Notes under the pieces: generated by a model | What the model saw: the letters and a program-made list of their open reading frames with translations, nothing else | What the model was told of the DNA's origin: nothing | Database searches by the model: none | Program-made: the position numbers and the translations under genes | Assembly (NCBI GenBank): GCA_025642075.2 | Contig: JAODUO010001596.1 | Span: 1 to 64,000, forward strand | Length of the DNA: 64,000 nt | Direction: 5' to 3' | Source of the DNA: Ridgeia piscesae | Lineage: Eukaryota; Annelida; Polychaeta; Sabellida; Siboglinidae | Part shown: one piece after another, positions 14,441-28,104 of the stretch | Numbering within the stretch: the stretch's first letter is position 1 | Layout of the letters: each line of letters starts with the position of its first letter

Positions 14441-15393
14441 TGTAATGTTTTTTACGGCGCGTTTGGGGAATCATAATTTCGCTCGTGTCTATTATCTAGG
14501 AGTCTACCCACGCATCGTTCGATTGCACAACACAAACAATATAACAAATCGTTTTGTTTTCAGTTTTATTAGTTAATGAAATAATTCATCCAATGTGGAT
14601 GAAAGCACCGTCAGCAAACAATCAGTCATTTTGATAACGTATAAACAATAACTTATTAAAATAACTGACAGATAAAGACGGCGTGTAAGCCATGGAAGGA
14701 GTCTGCAAGCCGGCCCCCCAACCCCCAACCCTTTTTGGGGAGGAGGAGGTGTGATTTAACAATGCTTCAACAGCGACAGGAGTTTACTCTCCGCCCGACC
14801 ATGGTTATCTAAACTAATTAAACTAAATTACAACGATCTACACCTAATGATATCGTAAAGCCCGATAATCACGAATAAAGTCGTGTCACCTAGGCTTAAT
14901 AACCGCTTCGGCAACTTGATCTGAATCTTTAAGTCGCTTCCCTTATGATCGACGTTCGCTTAGAATGCGTCCTCGAAATCCAATCCGATGGCCTTGTTGC
15001 ACGCGTTGTAGAGCTTGTTGTTCACATATCGATGTCGTCGCGGCCGTTTACTAAAACAACATTGAAACGAGTAAATGGTAAGGGTATGAATACCAAACTA
15101 ATAAAGACGACGAAGGAGAAAACGACTAAACAATGAACAGAACTGTCCGCGGATCCACTTCTTACACCCTGCTCGTTGTTGGGCGGAAGCACTAATTGTG
15201 CGAACCCGCAGATGCGCAACGTGCAACTTCCTGGCAATGATGGGGCCTTATACACATCCGCCAATTCTTACATTTCCTGTATACGTAGGTTCGCGTTTGA
15301 GTTCGCGTGCGCGTTCGTGCGTGTATTTGTCTTCTTAAAAACGCTTGCCATTACGGGTGAAAATACAGTTTTTTTTGACACTATCCCCCAGTA
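14441..15393 (-). mobile_element. Possible LTR remnant, minus orientation
   Basis: On the minus strand a purine-rich stretch ACTGGGGGATAG (15,381-15,392), like a polypurine tract, is directly followed by TGTCAAAAAAAACTG, an LTR-like start. A matching end ...GGTGACA at 14,884 would give a 497-bp LTR with TGTCA/TGACA termini. An alternative pair is TGTAAGAAG at 15,166 and CATTACA at 14,441 (726 bp), with an AATAAA signal near 14,570. No target-site duplication was found for either pair and no gag-pol coding is recognisable to the right. The call rests on terminal motifs only and may be wrong. Confidence 0.3.
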
Positions 15394-15625
15394 AAATTAC
15401 GGAACAAATTCAGAGCGACGTTTTTCACTCTTCATTGCTCCAGTTCACTCAGCTGTATGAGTAAGTACCTGGCTATAGACCATGGTGTTTATGTTGACGA
15501 ACAGCCTTCGTGTATTAATTGCAGCGTCGTTGAATGCTTCCCAGCGAAGTTAAGATGTTATTTTAACAGGGCTGCCAGGGAAGTAAAGTGTAAAGCGCTT
15601 TAGCAATCCTGAGGACTGGATACTG
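15394..15625. other. Short non-coding stretch, possible SINE/LINE tail
   Basis: Contains CAGCTGTATGAGTAAGTACC and the palindrome AAAGCGCTTT near 15,592, wording often seen near the 3' ends of metazoan SINE/LINE copies. Nothing further can be supported. Confidence 0.25.
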
Positions 15626-16135
15626 GAGGGAGGGAGGGAGGGAGGGAGGGAGGGAGGGAGAGAGGGAGGGAGGGAGGGAGGGGGGACGTACGGACGGACG
15701 TACGGACGGACGTACGGACGGACGTACGGACGTACGGTCGTACGGTCGTACGGACGGACGGACGGACGGACGGACGGACGGACGGACGGACGGACGGACG
15801 GACGGACGGACGGACGGACGGACGGACGGACGGACGGACGGACGGACGGACGACGGGACGGACGGACGGACGGACGGACGGACGGACGGACGGACGGACG
15901 GACGGACGGACGGACGGACGGACGGACGGACGGACGGACGGACGGACGGACGACGGACGACGACGACGGACGGACGGACGAAGACGGACGGACGGACGGA
16001 CGGACGGACGGACGGACGGACGGACGGACGGACGGACGGACGGACGGACGGACGGAGGGGCGGAGGGGCGGAGGGACGGAGGGACGGACGGACGGAGGAC
16101 GGAGGGACGGAGGGAGAAAGAGACAGAAAGAGACA
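15626..16135. repeat. GGGA then GGAC tetranucleotide microsatellite
   Basis: About 55 bp of (GAGG)n passes into a nearly pure (GGAC)n array, with ACGT-containing variants at the left and single-base phase slips near 15,851, 15,950-15,970 and 15,981. It then returns to GGGA-type units by 16,110. The minus-strand frame reading RPSV over and over is a by-product of a 4-bp unit read in triplets. Confidence 0.97.
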
Positions 16136-16626
<491 letters not shown>

Positions 16627-17524
16627 CGAGAGATTTTGGTTTTTGACTTGTGATTAAAAATTGCAGTTTTCGACTACCGATTGACCGGTAATGGGGGAAG
16701 AATCTTCATGCAACCCTGACCATTGGCCGCGTTAGCCGGGTGTCCGCTGGTGAGGGGTAGTTTATACTAGAAAACTCTATTGCAATGAAAGTGTGACCGT
16801 GTAATCCGGGTGCCCGATAACGAGGGGGCCGCATAAGAAGGCGACTACTGCATATGCGTTCACGTTGCACAGTATATAAAGTATCTGCAAAGTTCAATAT
16901 GTACACATCGCACTGTGTATTCGTATATACTAATACACATGATTATATCAGCGTTCGGTGTGTTTGTAAACACGTTCCGGTTGCCCGATCATATTCCCTG
17001 GGCCAGCACTTCGAGGTGTGAAAAGAAGGGGCCGAAACAGGAGACAAGTTGCTGCGCCGATCGAAGCGACATCGGTTGCTGTCGCTCCCGTAGATCGCAC
17101 ATGTTGCGTAATGTTTTACCGGGCGATGGTCGTGGGGCGCGGCAGAGACTGACTGTCAGCGCACGTGTGGCTGTACATCGAACGATCAAGCGATGTGCCG
17201 TTTATGTTGCGCGCAACGGAAAGTTCAAAGAAGCGCATTTAACATGTTCTAATCAGATACAGTTCTAAGTACTGCCAGCCAAGCAATTTATCATGTCGAT
17301 TTTCTAATGGGTGGTCGGAACTTCATATCGCGAGTTTATTGTCTAGCTAGTCCTGTGTAGCGGCTTTAAAGAGAGAGGAGTGGTGAGCCAGGCTATATGC
17401 CTCGCAATTTTTCTGAGCTGAAAAGTGGGGGGACAATTCCTATGCTGTCCCCCACGCTGAAAAGTGGGGACGCCCCCCCCCCCGTCCCCCACCGATCGAC
17501 GCCCGTGCAAGTGGTGTACTGATT
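16627..17524. other. Non-coding stretch, nothing recognised
   Basis: No gene recognised. A weak direct repeat is visible: CCGGGTGTCCGCTGGTGAGG near 16,736 and CCGGGTGCCCGATAACGAGG near 16,806. GC-rich open frames at 16,915-17,268 (plus) and 16,989-17,189 (minus) overlap, lack known motifs and are probably chance. A C-run lies near 17,473. Confidence 0.4.
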
Positions 17525-17880
17525 TGATCTAGTTTCCTTAAGCAGTTTTGGTGGTATTCCATCAACTCCAGGTGATTTTTTTATCATCTTAATTTTCTAT
17601 GATATAATTTCAGGTGCAACAAGTAATTGCCCTAACTGATTTGATTCGTCAGCCTCAAATTTCCTGACTTATATCTTTAGTGAACACGGAGCTGAAATAT
17701 TCATTCAGATCCTCTGCTATTTGAAATCCATCAGATATTACATTGTGTCGTACCCTCGTCGTCTGCCGCTTACGTTTGCAAATGTTCACTAAATACTGCA
17801 CTTTTAGGCATTATTTTCTTTCCTAACAACATCTTACTAGTAAAGTTGGAGTAATTCTTCACTGCGATTGCCATTTGCAT
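17525..17880 (-). pseudogene. CR1-like LINE RT fragment
   Basis: Minus-strand translation gives LNEYFSSVFT, then LGQLLVAPEI, then KSPGVDGIPPKLLKE, in the same order as in the CR1 copy at 53.5-53.7 kb, where the matching words are LNEYFSSVFT, LGQLIVTPTM and KSPGVDGIPPKLL. This is the segment between endonuclease and RT plus the first RT block. Stops and frameshifts break it, and the match ends abruptly near 17,525 where a C-rich stretch begins. It is older than the 43-55 kb copies, judging by the lower identity. Confidence 0.75.
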
Positions 17881-17924
17881 TTTAAGCAAGTTATACTATA
17901 TATGTGTTCTATTTTAATATATAC

Positions 17925-18020
17925 ACACACACTCACACTCTCTCTCACACACACACACACGCGTACACGCGCCACGAACGCACACACACACGCACGCACG
18001 CACGCACGCACGCACACACA
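17925..18020. repeat. CA/CACG-rich microsatellite
   Basis: Imperfect CA, TCTC and GCAC runs, AT-rich DNA on either side. Confidence 0.9.
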
Positions 18021-18839
18021 ATGTGAACAGCTACGCTACCGCTAAATGTATACACTGTGTGTGACACCGAAATAGTTTCCTCAGTAATACGGCAGTGGCC
18101 TTTATAAGATTGCGTTTATTATAAATATTCGCGAGAGGAAAGAGTTGTTGATAAATGATTGGTGTTTTTTTATTATAGTATTAAGTATGTTTTGCCAAAC
18201 TGTACTGTAGATTATTGATTCGTTTGATGGCAAAAGTGTTCCGTAGCTTATGATTTCTTTGATGATGACGTTAGTGAAACGCATTTTGAAAGTTGTTATA
18301 CTTTCCGTCCAATTATGTTTAAGGATAGATTTTCCTTAAGCGCACTTTATCTTAGTGAAACCGTCGCCAGGTACGATTTCAGTAAGATATAGAGCTCTTC
18401 AGGAAAACTTGTTAAATTAAATTATTTCTTTTTCAAAACACAAATATCCATTGCCATATTACCAAGGGACTATTTCCATGACACACTGGCGACAATGTTC
18501 CGCTGGCGCTTCGTGGTGTTGACAATTTTGCCCAGATGTCTGACCATTAGGTTTCAGTACCTTATCCAGGAAAGCCGCGCAAAGCCTCTTCGATGGAATT
18601 AAGGTATCTTTCAGTCAGCGATGGAATTGAATAAGGTAATATAAGGTGAAGATAATCGGCATCGAGACCTCCTTAGACGCTATCTAATGACGAGACCCAA
18701 CGACTGCAAGTTCACTGAGTCTGATGCAGTAATTGGCAGAAGGACGCAGCATTCTGAGTCATTTGTTGGCGCTTCCATGACGGCATTCAGAAGAGAGTTC
18801 CTCAAGGAAATCCCCATTCATAGGAAGCAGGTTTCATCG
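18021..18839. other. Non-coding stretch, nothing recognised
   Basis: AT-rich. No gene, RNA gene or transposon terminus recognised. It probably includes undated LINE debris near 18,600-18,800, but no motif proves it. Confidence 0.4.
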
Positions 18840-18925
18840 AGTTATTTTTAGTGGTCTTCCACAGGCCGACACACATGGTCCTGACGTTCCACTTGGCAGT
18901 TCGAAAGGTTGATACCTTCTTGACA
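18840..18925 (-). pseudogene. LINE endonuclease start fragment
   Basis: The minus strand encodes KKVSTFRTAKWNVRTMC, matching the first block of an apurinic-like endonuclease of RTE-type LINEs (compare ISKIGTWNVRTM in the RTE copy at 58.6 kb), including the Asn of the WNVRTM motif. No further endonuclease block follows, so this is a short relic. Confidence 0.5.
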
Positions 18926-19229
18926 TTTCTCTTTCTTTTGCCTTGTACATGGTTTGAGTCCATTTCTCGGACACAAAATACTAAGCTACTAGAACGTGCC
19001 ATACGTAAGTTGTGCATACGCATATATCATTGGTAAAAAGTAATCGGATTCGCAGTGGATGAGTCAGCTGAAGGAATACACATACCACTACTTATTAGAA
19101 AACAAGAGAAAACAACACCAATTACGTGGTTTCCAGACCATTTATCATTCTATCTGGAAAACATGCAACAAGTAACATCAACAAAATATACTGTCACAAC
19201 TGACCAACGTCGAAGTAGACCGCTTTCTA

Positions 19230-19500
19230 AGCACTTCCGCCTTCTACAGCATTTCTGCCTTCTTCAAGACCTCCACCTTCTTCATCACTTCCTCCTTCTT
19301 CAGCACTTCCAATTTCTTCAGCATTTCCGCCTTCTTAAACAGTTCTGCTTACTTAGGCACTTCCGCCTTCTTCTTCTCACCTTTTTCACCACTTCCACCT
19401 TCTTTAGCATTTCCGCTTTCTTCATCACTTCCGCCTTCTTCAGCACTTCCGCTTTCTTCAGCACTCCCACCTTCATTATGACTTCCGCCTTTTTCTCTAG
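19230..19500. repeat. 15-bp CTTCCGCCTTCTTCAG-type repeat
   Basis: Imperfect tandem repeats of CACTTCCGCCTTCTT with TTC/CAT variants. On the minus strand the unit encodes five-residue steps (KKAEV in one frame, GGSAEE in another). It is embedded in the 3' half of the ORF described next. Confidence 0.85.
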
Positions 19501-19807
19501 CCTTTTCCCCGTCGCGGCCGCACGACTTGTATTTCTTACAACCGAACCATTTGTTAAAGTTGTACTTTGCTGACCAGCCCCTAGCCTTGAGTGCCAGTTC
19601 TGCGTACTCCAATCGCCATCTGTCGTATAGTTTGCAGCCGAAATGTGTCCAGTGAGTACCAAAGGCGCCGAAATTCCCTAAGATCATACATGGTGGTTTG
19701 TTGACGCATTTCGCTTCAAACTTGATAACGTCCAACCTTCGAAAGAGACCAGAAGCAGCAATTATTTTACGACACCATTGAGCGGGACCGATTAGTAATT
19801 CGCCGCA
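19349..19807 (-). CDS. Unrecognised coding-like ORF with Gly/Ser/Glu repeat tail
   Basis: An open minus-strand frame of about 153 codons directly follows a TAA at 19,808-19,810. The first about 95 residues look like ordinary protein: they contain LLIGPAQWCRKIIAASG, FRRLDVIKFEAKCVNKPP, GAFGTHWTHFGCKLYDRW and WFGCKKYKSC, with many Trp, Cys and hydrophobic residues. The last about 55 residues are low complexity (GGSAEESG, GGSDEESG repeats) encoded by the 15-bp array. There is no ATG in a convincing position, so if real it is an exon or a gene fragment (perhaps from a transposable element) rather than a whole gene. No family is recognised. The frame stays open over the non-repetitive part, which favours past coding, but chance cannot be excluded. 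Confidence 0.35.
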   Translation of the reverse strand, partial: CGELLIGPAQWCRKIIAASGLFRRLDVIKFEAKCVNKPPCMILGNFGAFGTHWTHFGCKLYDRWRLEYAELALKARGWSAKYNFNKWFGCKKYKSCGRDGEKAREKGGSHNEGGSAEESGSAEEGGSDEESGNAKEGGSGEKGEKKKAEVPK

Positions 19808-19810
19808 TTA

Positions 19811-20339
19811 ATTTGCAGAGTGACTGCTATATAATTATTATTTATGTAGGCACGTTTAGCTACACATTTAAAATGCATTTAAAAAAAAAACACTGCAGCC
19901 ATGAATAAAATGATATGGACGTCTACATAATTTATCGTCCAACATAATTACACTATTTCGTTATAAACCCTAGAGGTGACCAGGACCGAAAATCGGCCCA
20001 AAGGCACAGGCCTCTGTTGTAAAAAATATTTCCATCACATGTAACTGACATGCAAAACTTAAATTTAGTATAATTGGATAGCTGACAGAGTTTTCTAGAT
20101 CGTCTTTAAAAAGCACGTGATGTTGTTGCCGCCCATATTTGGGGTATTTTACTATCCCTTGATGAATGGATTTACATATCCATTCATAAAGTCTACACCC
20201 CACACATCCTATACCGCCGGTACAAAAAAGTCACAGGGGTCAAATCAGCCAATCAAAACCGTGATTTCAAACGTCATCGACCCCGCCAAACCAAAGTTGA
20301 AGACAAAATGGCGGATCGGTAAACAACAGTTCTGTATCT
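19811..20339. other. Non-coding stretch
   Basis: AT-rich, with an A10 run near 19,881. A motif ACAAAATGGCGGATC near 20,306 matches the YY1-type AAAATGGCGG core, but there is no gene next to it. Nothing else seen. Confidence 0.4.
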
Positions 20340-22069
20340 GTATTTGTAATTGATAAAATGTCCTAGGGACACATCACACCAGTGCGCATGGTAGATCGTC
20401 TGACTTAGTTGTTAAAATGTTGGATTAAATTATTTTGAAATGAGTTTAGTTATTTACTTGAGACAGTGTTTGGGGGAGAGAATTCCATTCTTTAATTGTG
20501 GTTGGGAAGACGCTGTTTCCAAATATGTTTGCAGAGTATCTAAGTTGCAAGAACTGACTGTCATGTTTATGTGAGGATCAAGTGTTGTGTTGAATATAGT
20601 GATCTAGCGGGATATCTATGAGGTTATGTTCCATCTTGTATATTATGCTAAGTCTTTTAATTTATCTTCTTGTTTGGAGGCGTATAGTAGGCAGTCATCT
20701 GCAAATAGGCGAACGTTTGAAGTGGGATTGTTGGGTAGGTCATTTATGTAAAGTAAGAAACGTAGATGCCCCAGTACGGTTCCTTGTGGTACCCAAGAGG
20801 TGACTTGAATTGGCATGGATGCTGATTCATTTATTACAACTTGTTGAGTTCTTTCTGCAAGGAAGCTTTCTATCCATGATGATATTGGCATGTGATGCCA
20901 TAGTATTTTAGTTTGTGGATTAGGTTTTTATGTGGAACTTTATCGAATGCTTTAGTGAAGTCTAGAATGGCCATGTCTACAGATTTCTTTTCATCTAGGG
21001 ATTTGCTTATGTCATGGACAGTTTGAATTAATGGAGTTTCTGTTGATCTTTTTTGCACGGAAACCATGTTGGTGGTCAGTTAGGACGTGATGTTGTTCAA
21101 GGTGTTTCATTCAAGAAGGTTAGAAATCACAGGTGTTAAGGATATTTATCTGTATTTTGATGTTTCTACCCTATTTCCTTTCTTAAAAATTGCGGTTATG
21201 TTTGCTTCTTTCCATGCTTTGGGGACTTGACCAGAATCAACTGATGATTGGGAAATATCATGTATTATTGGTGTTAGGTGGGAGGCATATCTTTTTAGAA
21301 ACCATGGTGGAATGCCGTCTGGTCCTTGTGATTTAGAGGTGTTCATTTTTGATAGTTGGTCATGTACTCCTTGAAATGAAATTGTTAGTTTGTGTATTTT
21401 TCTATGTGGATTGTCGTTCAGATTTGGCAACTTGGAATTTCCTTCAAGTGTGAAGACACTTTTGAACTGATTGCCTAAGGCTTCTGCTTTTTGTTTGTCA
21501 TCGCTAATTATGTTTCCCTCAATGTTGAGGTCCCCAATACCCTGGTTATCTTGTCTAATATTGGAAATGAAACTCCAGAATGATTTCGGTTTGTCTGTTA
21601 TTGCAGTTGTTAGGAATTGATTTATATAGGAAAGTCCAACAGAACGAAGGTGTTTGTGTTTGTCTTTCTTGACGTTACAAAACTCTTGCCAGTCTTCTGG
21701 ATTTCTAGATCTGTTTGCTTTCTTATATAATCGTTTCTTTCTTTTGCACATTTTTTTCAAGTCTATTGAACCAGGGAAGGTTGTATCTGGAAGTTGTAAG
21801 ACGGAGTTGTTGATGATTGTTTTTGAAACAAGGTTCCATTTGTCATTGACTGTCATGTTTTGGTTTAGAGAGAAGTATTCATGTGTAAAGTCATCGAGAG
21901 ATTTCTGGATGTTAAGGTGGTCAGCTTTATTTCTGATGAATTATTCGTTTTGGGCGATGTTTGCGCTTGGGTGAGATATTTACATCAATGATGACTGTGC
22001 TGTGGTCTGCTATGCCGTCTACTACATTTAGTTTCTTTATTAACCCAGGTCTGTTTGTGAAGACAAGAT
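20340..22069 (-). pseudogene. Minus-strand LINE, endonuclease end plus RT (3' half)
   Basis: The 3' half of a CR1/jockey-type LINE read leftwards. In order: endonuclease end DLVFTNRPGLIKK and ADHSTVIID (DHS catalytic block, 22,069-21,990); linker with KPKSFWSFISN; RT blocks SKSQGPDGIPPWFLK, VPKAWKEANITAIFKKG, LDFTKAFDKVPHKNL (first catalytic Asp), SWVPQGTVLG and VRLFADDCLLYASK (catalytic FADD intact, near 20,690); then, after a deletion of the thumb region, FLQLRYSANIFGNSVFP and TTIKEWNSLPQTL, the usual C-terminal end of such LINEs (about 20,600-20,440). Frameshifts occur near 21,145, 20,890 and 20,640. It continues beyond the inserted element at 22,070-24,395. Confidence 0.85.
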
Positions 22070-24113
22070 ATGGAGAAACCGGTCGTTCCGCGGAAAACAA
22101 TCACGCACCGAAAGTATAAAGCCATTAACAAACCTGCGCCGTGTAGCGATTTCGCCTTGTCTTTACCGACCGCGATCTCATCCGGCAAACAAACAACAAT
22201 TGAACTTGCAAACCACTACAATGTGGTCTTGACCAAACGTATCGAGAAGCATGCACCACTACAGACATGTCGCATCGCCGATCGTCCACTGGTACCTTGG
22301 TATAATATGAAGGTTATCAAAGCCAAACAAATTAGACGACAGTGTGAACGGAAGTGGCGTCGCACATCACTTCAAGTACATCGTGAAATACATATGACAC
22401 AATGCGCAGAGGTAAAGAGGACGATCATAAAAGCGAAGTCTGATTACTATACCTCTGAGATAGAACAGTGCGGATGTGACAATCGGCGACTGTGTCGTCT
22501 ATTAAACGGACTGCTACAGCGAAGAAAGTCCCTCGCCTCGTCCTCGACCAGAGACCACCATCCAGCACCATGGGTATCACGACTTGAATTGTTTTCAACT
22601 GCGACGACATCAGATATCCACAGTTTGTTCATCAAGTCACCTACAATATCCTGCGTGCTTGACCCCTTACCTACATGGCTGTTAAAAGACGTGAGTGATA
22701 ACGCAGTACCATTCGTAACTAAACTCATCAATTCTTCCATAGCATCTGGTGTTGTTCCGTGCTGCCTGAAACACGCCAATGTCACTCCTGTGCCTAAGAA
22801 AGCCAATATCGACCAGGACAATATGAACAGTTGTCGACCAATATCAAACCCACCTTTTATATCAAAGCTACTCGAAAGATATGTTGCACGCTGCCTGTTT
22901 GATCACATGACTGCTAACAATCTCCTTGAAAGACATAAATCAGCTTACAAATCTCATCACTCCACGGAAACTGCGCTTGTTCTGGTACAGAATGACATCC
23001 TCGGGGCACTTGACCGGCGGTTTGGATTAATTCTAGCCTTACTCGACATGTCGGCTGCCTTCGACACAGTTAACCATGAAATACTCCTCAGCCGTTTAGA
23101 ACATCGCTACGGAATGGCTGGCTCCGTGCTAGCATGGATGCGGTCGTATCTAACCGATCGGTGGCAGTGTGTATATCTACAAGGTGGTGCTTCCAGCAAT
23201 ACCGGCGTCGCTTGTGGCGTACCTCAAGGATCGGGACACAGCTCCTATCGGTGATATTATTAGGAGGCACAATCTTGGCTTCCACCTATACGCTGATGAT
23301 ACCCAGCTATACATCAAATTTGAGATGACAGAACTTAATAGATTGTTGTCATTACGCCGAATTAAACGATGTTCATGCATGGATGGGCGACAATGAGCTA
23401 AAGGTGAATGACGACAAAACGGTCGCACTTGTGCTATCATCACGTAACAATCGAGCGAACCACAACATCACCGTGATCATAATTGGCGACTGCGACGTAA
23501 CGCCAAGTCCGACTGGCAGAAACATCGGCCTTATGTTTGACACAGAACTGTCAATGGTCAGCCATGTTAAACATGTCTGCTGTACATCATACTACCATCT
23601 AAGGAACATTGCGTCGATCCGATCATGTCTCACACAGAAAGCCGCCGTCCGCCTTGTATACTCTCTTGTTATATCGATAATAGACTACGCGAACTGTCTC
23701 TTGTATGATCTCCCACAGTGCCTAATATCTAAGCTACAAAGAGTCCAAAACGCTGCCGCTAGACTAGTGGTTCGTTGCCACAGATGTGAACAGATTACAC
23801 CAGTTCTCATGAAACTACACTCGCTCCCGGTGAAACAACGAGTGCAGTACTCAATCCTGCTTCTGGTGTTCCGTGCACAACATCGACTGGCGCCACCTTA
23901 CATCACCGACCTGCTTGAACAAAGAGCTACGAGAGTGTTACGCTCAACCACAAACAATGACTTCTACGTGCCGCCATCTCGCAGCCGATACGGTGATAGA
24001 ATGCTCTCAGTAGCAGGTCCACGACTGTGCCTGAGATGAAGTAAACCTGTTGCCTCGTGACGTTTAAAAGACTATTGAAAACCCACCTATTCCAGGCTGT
24101 GTATGAAGTGTAG
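22070..24113 (+). pseudogene. CR1/L2-like reverse transcriptase, frameshifted
   Basis: An open frame of 394 codons (22,070-23,254) covers the linker and RT blocks: DPLPTWLLKDV, CRPISNPPFISKLLER, HHSTETALVLVQNDIL, LALLDMSAAFDTVNHEILL (catalytic Asp), SYLTDRWQCVYL and VACGVPQGS. The frame then breaks just after VPQGS, where about 10 codons are missing, and FHLYADDTQLYI (catalytic YADD) continues in another frame near 23,280. From 23,383 a 218-codon frame carries the thumb and C-terminal domain (ELKVNDDKT, IDYANCLLYDLP, KLQRVQNAAARLVVR, PPYITDLL), then an early stop and a last frameshift before LKTHLFQAVYEV-type residues ending at 24,113. All RT blocks are present but no single frame reads through, so the copy is dead. 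Confidence 0.85.
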
Positions 24114-24395
24114 ACACCTGTCAGTTTATTTAATTTGTATTTTATTTTTACCTATTTATTATCTTGTACATGTTTTACATTAATTTTACATAATGTCATA
24201 CTCATTATTTTATTATCAATATACCATTTATTTTAATAATTATCTTTAGCTAACTTATTTATTTTATTATTTATTACTATTACTTTTTATAAATATTTTA
24301 TATATATTATTTACCTTAATAAACTTAATATTCGCCTCCAAATGGATATTTATAGATTGATGGCGCTTTATAAATGTTCTTCTTCTTATTATTAT
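22070..24395 (+). mobile_element. CR1/L2-like LINE, 5'-truncated, inserted into the minus-strand LINE
   Basis: It starts abruptly in the linker after the endonuclease (PRKTITHRKYK), as expected for 5' truncation during target-primed reverse transcription. It ends in a 3' UTR with GATGGCGCTTTATAAATG followed by a TTC/TTA-rich tail (24,360-24,395). On both sides the minus-strand LINE resumes: DLVFTNRPG on the left, VNEPTHKQRNAN on the right, two parts of one endonuclease. That makes this insertion the younger event. No target-site duplication could be fixed because the tail is simple sequence. Confidence 0.85.
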
Positions 24396-26000
<1,605 letters not shown>

Positions 26001-26397
26001 AATGTTATTGTAAATAAATAAATTCTATGCTACAGAGGATGTTTCTTGGTCACTTCTAGGATAAAAGAAATTAAAACCTCCGATACATAAAAGAAATGGT
26101 ATAACACGATATGAATGCGTGGATGGTTGAAAATGGTAGTATAAGAAACATGTTCCCCCAAAAATTGTAAACCCCAGATACAACATAGTGTATTATCGCA
26201 TACACTGAATAACCTGTACTTCTATTTCAAAGTGCCAATAATCTCATTTCTTTTTCCTCCAACAGCAGTGACACAAATATAAATGTTGACATATTGTTAT
26301 GTTTTACAAATCAGCACTTGTAATTATGACCAATACAAAGAAAATTATTAACATACTGCCGTTACCAGTAACACTTAGAATACCACATGAGATATTT
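26001..26397. other. Non-coding stretch, nothing recognised
   Basis: AT-rich, upstream of the minus-strand LINE 5' end. No gene or terminus recognised. Confidence 0.4.
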
Positions 26398-26913
<516 letters not shown>

Positions 26914-26989
26914 CAGCATATGCCACATCCACACATAGTATTGCACGCAGTGGAGAACCAAGTGGATGTGATAAAATGTTGGTGTCATT

Positions 26990-27290
26990 GCTGCACAATC
27001 AGTTGCATTCCAGAACCGTCTGTACATTGGGCTCCCGCGAAAGGTTTGACGAAGCTAACCCGCCTGCGAACAGGACTTTTCAACGCTAAAATGAACAGGT
27101 GGGGTCTTCGTGATAGAGCTGCTTGTGAACTCGATGCTGCTAAACAAAAGGCCACATCACCAATGTATAAGCTTTCCGCGCGAAGAGAGTGGCTTCGCTG
27201 AGCTCTCGCTGGCGAACCGTGAGTGGTTGCTCAACAAAATTGCCAGCTTAGGTGGTTGATAAACGTGCGAGAGACTAACACTGAAGACTG
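26990..27290 (+). pseudogene. LINE C-terminal fragment
   Basis: The frame ending at 27,201 contains LTRLRTGLFNAKMNRWGLRD followed by RAACELDAAKQKAT and LYKLSARREWLR-type residues. Order and wording match the C-terminal zinc-knuckle region of many LINE proteins (RLRTG...MHRWG...C.C...QT..H) and their last residues before the stop. Key Cys/His residues of the knuckle are partly lost (CELD for C.CG). It is cut on the left by the TG array. Clade not assigned. Confidence 0.6.
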
Positions 27291-27401
27291 TAAACACTAA
27301 TTGTACCCACATTTTAAGTATGTAATATCCTAATTGCGCCGCTTAGTTCTTTCTCTGCTTATTTACGGTGTATTTTACACGCCCTGGTTTGAACTCAGAA
27401 A

Positions 27402-27725
27402 GTGTTTTTTTTAATAAACAGTATATTGTCACTAAGGGAGAAATATAAAACGGCGGCAGCTGAGCAGATATTCATATGTAAATTTGGATACAGAAGGGTT
27501 AGATGGCCAATCCGGGTATACATTCCGCCTGATATTGACGTTCGAGACACACATGAATCATCCCTTTTACACTTTGATCCATACTGGATGGGAAATACTA
27601 TATGGCCCACATATGGAATGACAGTTGACCGCAAAAACATGATCAAACATAACATTCGATTGAGATCCGGCAGAACCACAATAATCTTAATCTTAGTGGC
27701 TACCGTCACAGTTCTGCTATGGTGA
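27402..27725 (+). CDS. Unrecognised 107-codon ORF
   Basis: The frame has mixed composition (RRVRWPIRVYIPPDIDVRD, FDPYWMGNTIWPTYG) and ends in a hydrophobic stretch TTIILILVATVTVLLW that could be a C-terminal membrane segment. An equally long frame lies on the opposite strand. No family is recognised and there is no flanking splice evidence, so this may be chance. Confidence 0.2.
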   Translation: MFFLINSILSLREKYKTAAAEQIFICKFGYRRVRWPIRVYIPPDIDVRDTHESSLLHFDPYWMGNTIWPTYGMTVDRKNMIKHNIRLRSGRTTIILILVATVTVLLW

Positions 27726-28100
27726 AATCAAATAAATGAAATTACGTTAACTTTTAAGGTAATAGCTAAGTGTGATGTGAAGTTTAAAGGTAAAATGTGA
27801 CTAGCTATGTCTATGTCGGAAAAGCCGACCCATTTTCTAATATAGAACACCAAGAACTGCAAGTGATGTTCAGTTAATGACACGTGACACCTTCACACGG
27901 TGTAGTCGTAACATAACATTTCAAACAAGTAATTAAAGTAGCGCACCAGGTGATTTTTAAATAGCTAATTTAGGGGAAGACCATCATTTAAATTGGACCA
28001 CCTTTTTACATTATGTTGCCATCCGAGTGCATCATGGCAGAACCTTGACTTTAAAAAATCACGATACCAATCAAATGACACTCAATGAGCATACGTCGAA
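27726..28100. other. Non-coding stretch, nothing recognised
   Basis: No motif of a gene or transposon terminus seen. Confidence 0.4.
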
Positions 28101-28104
28101 GGTG

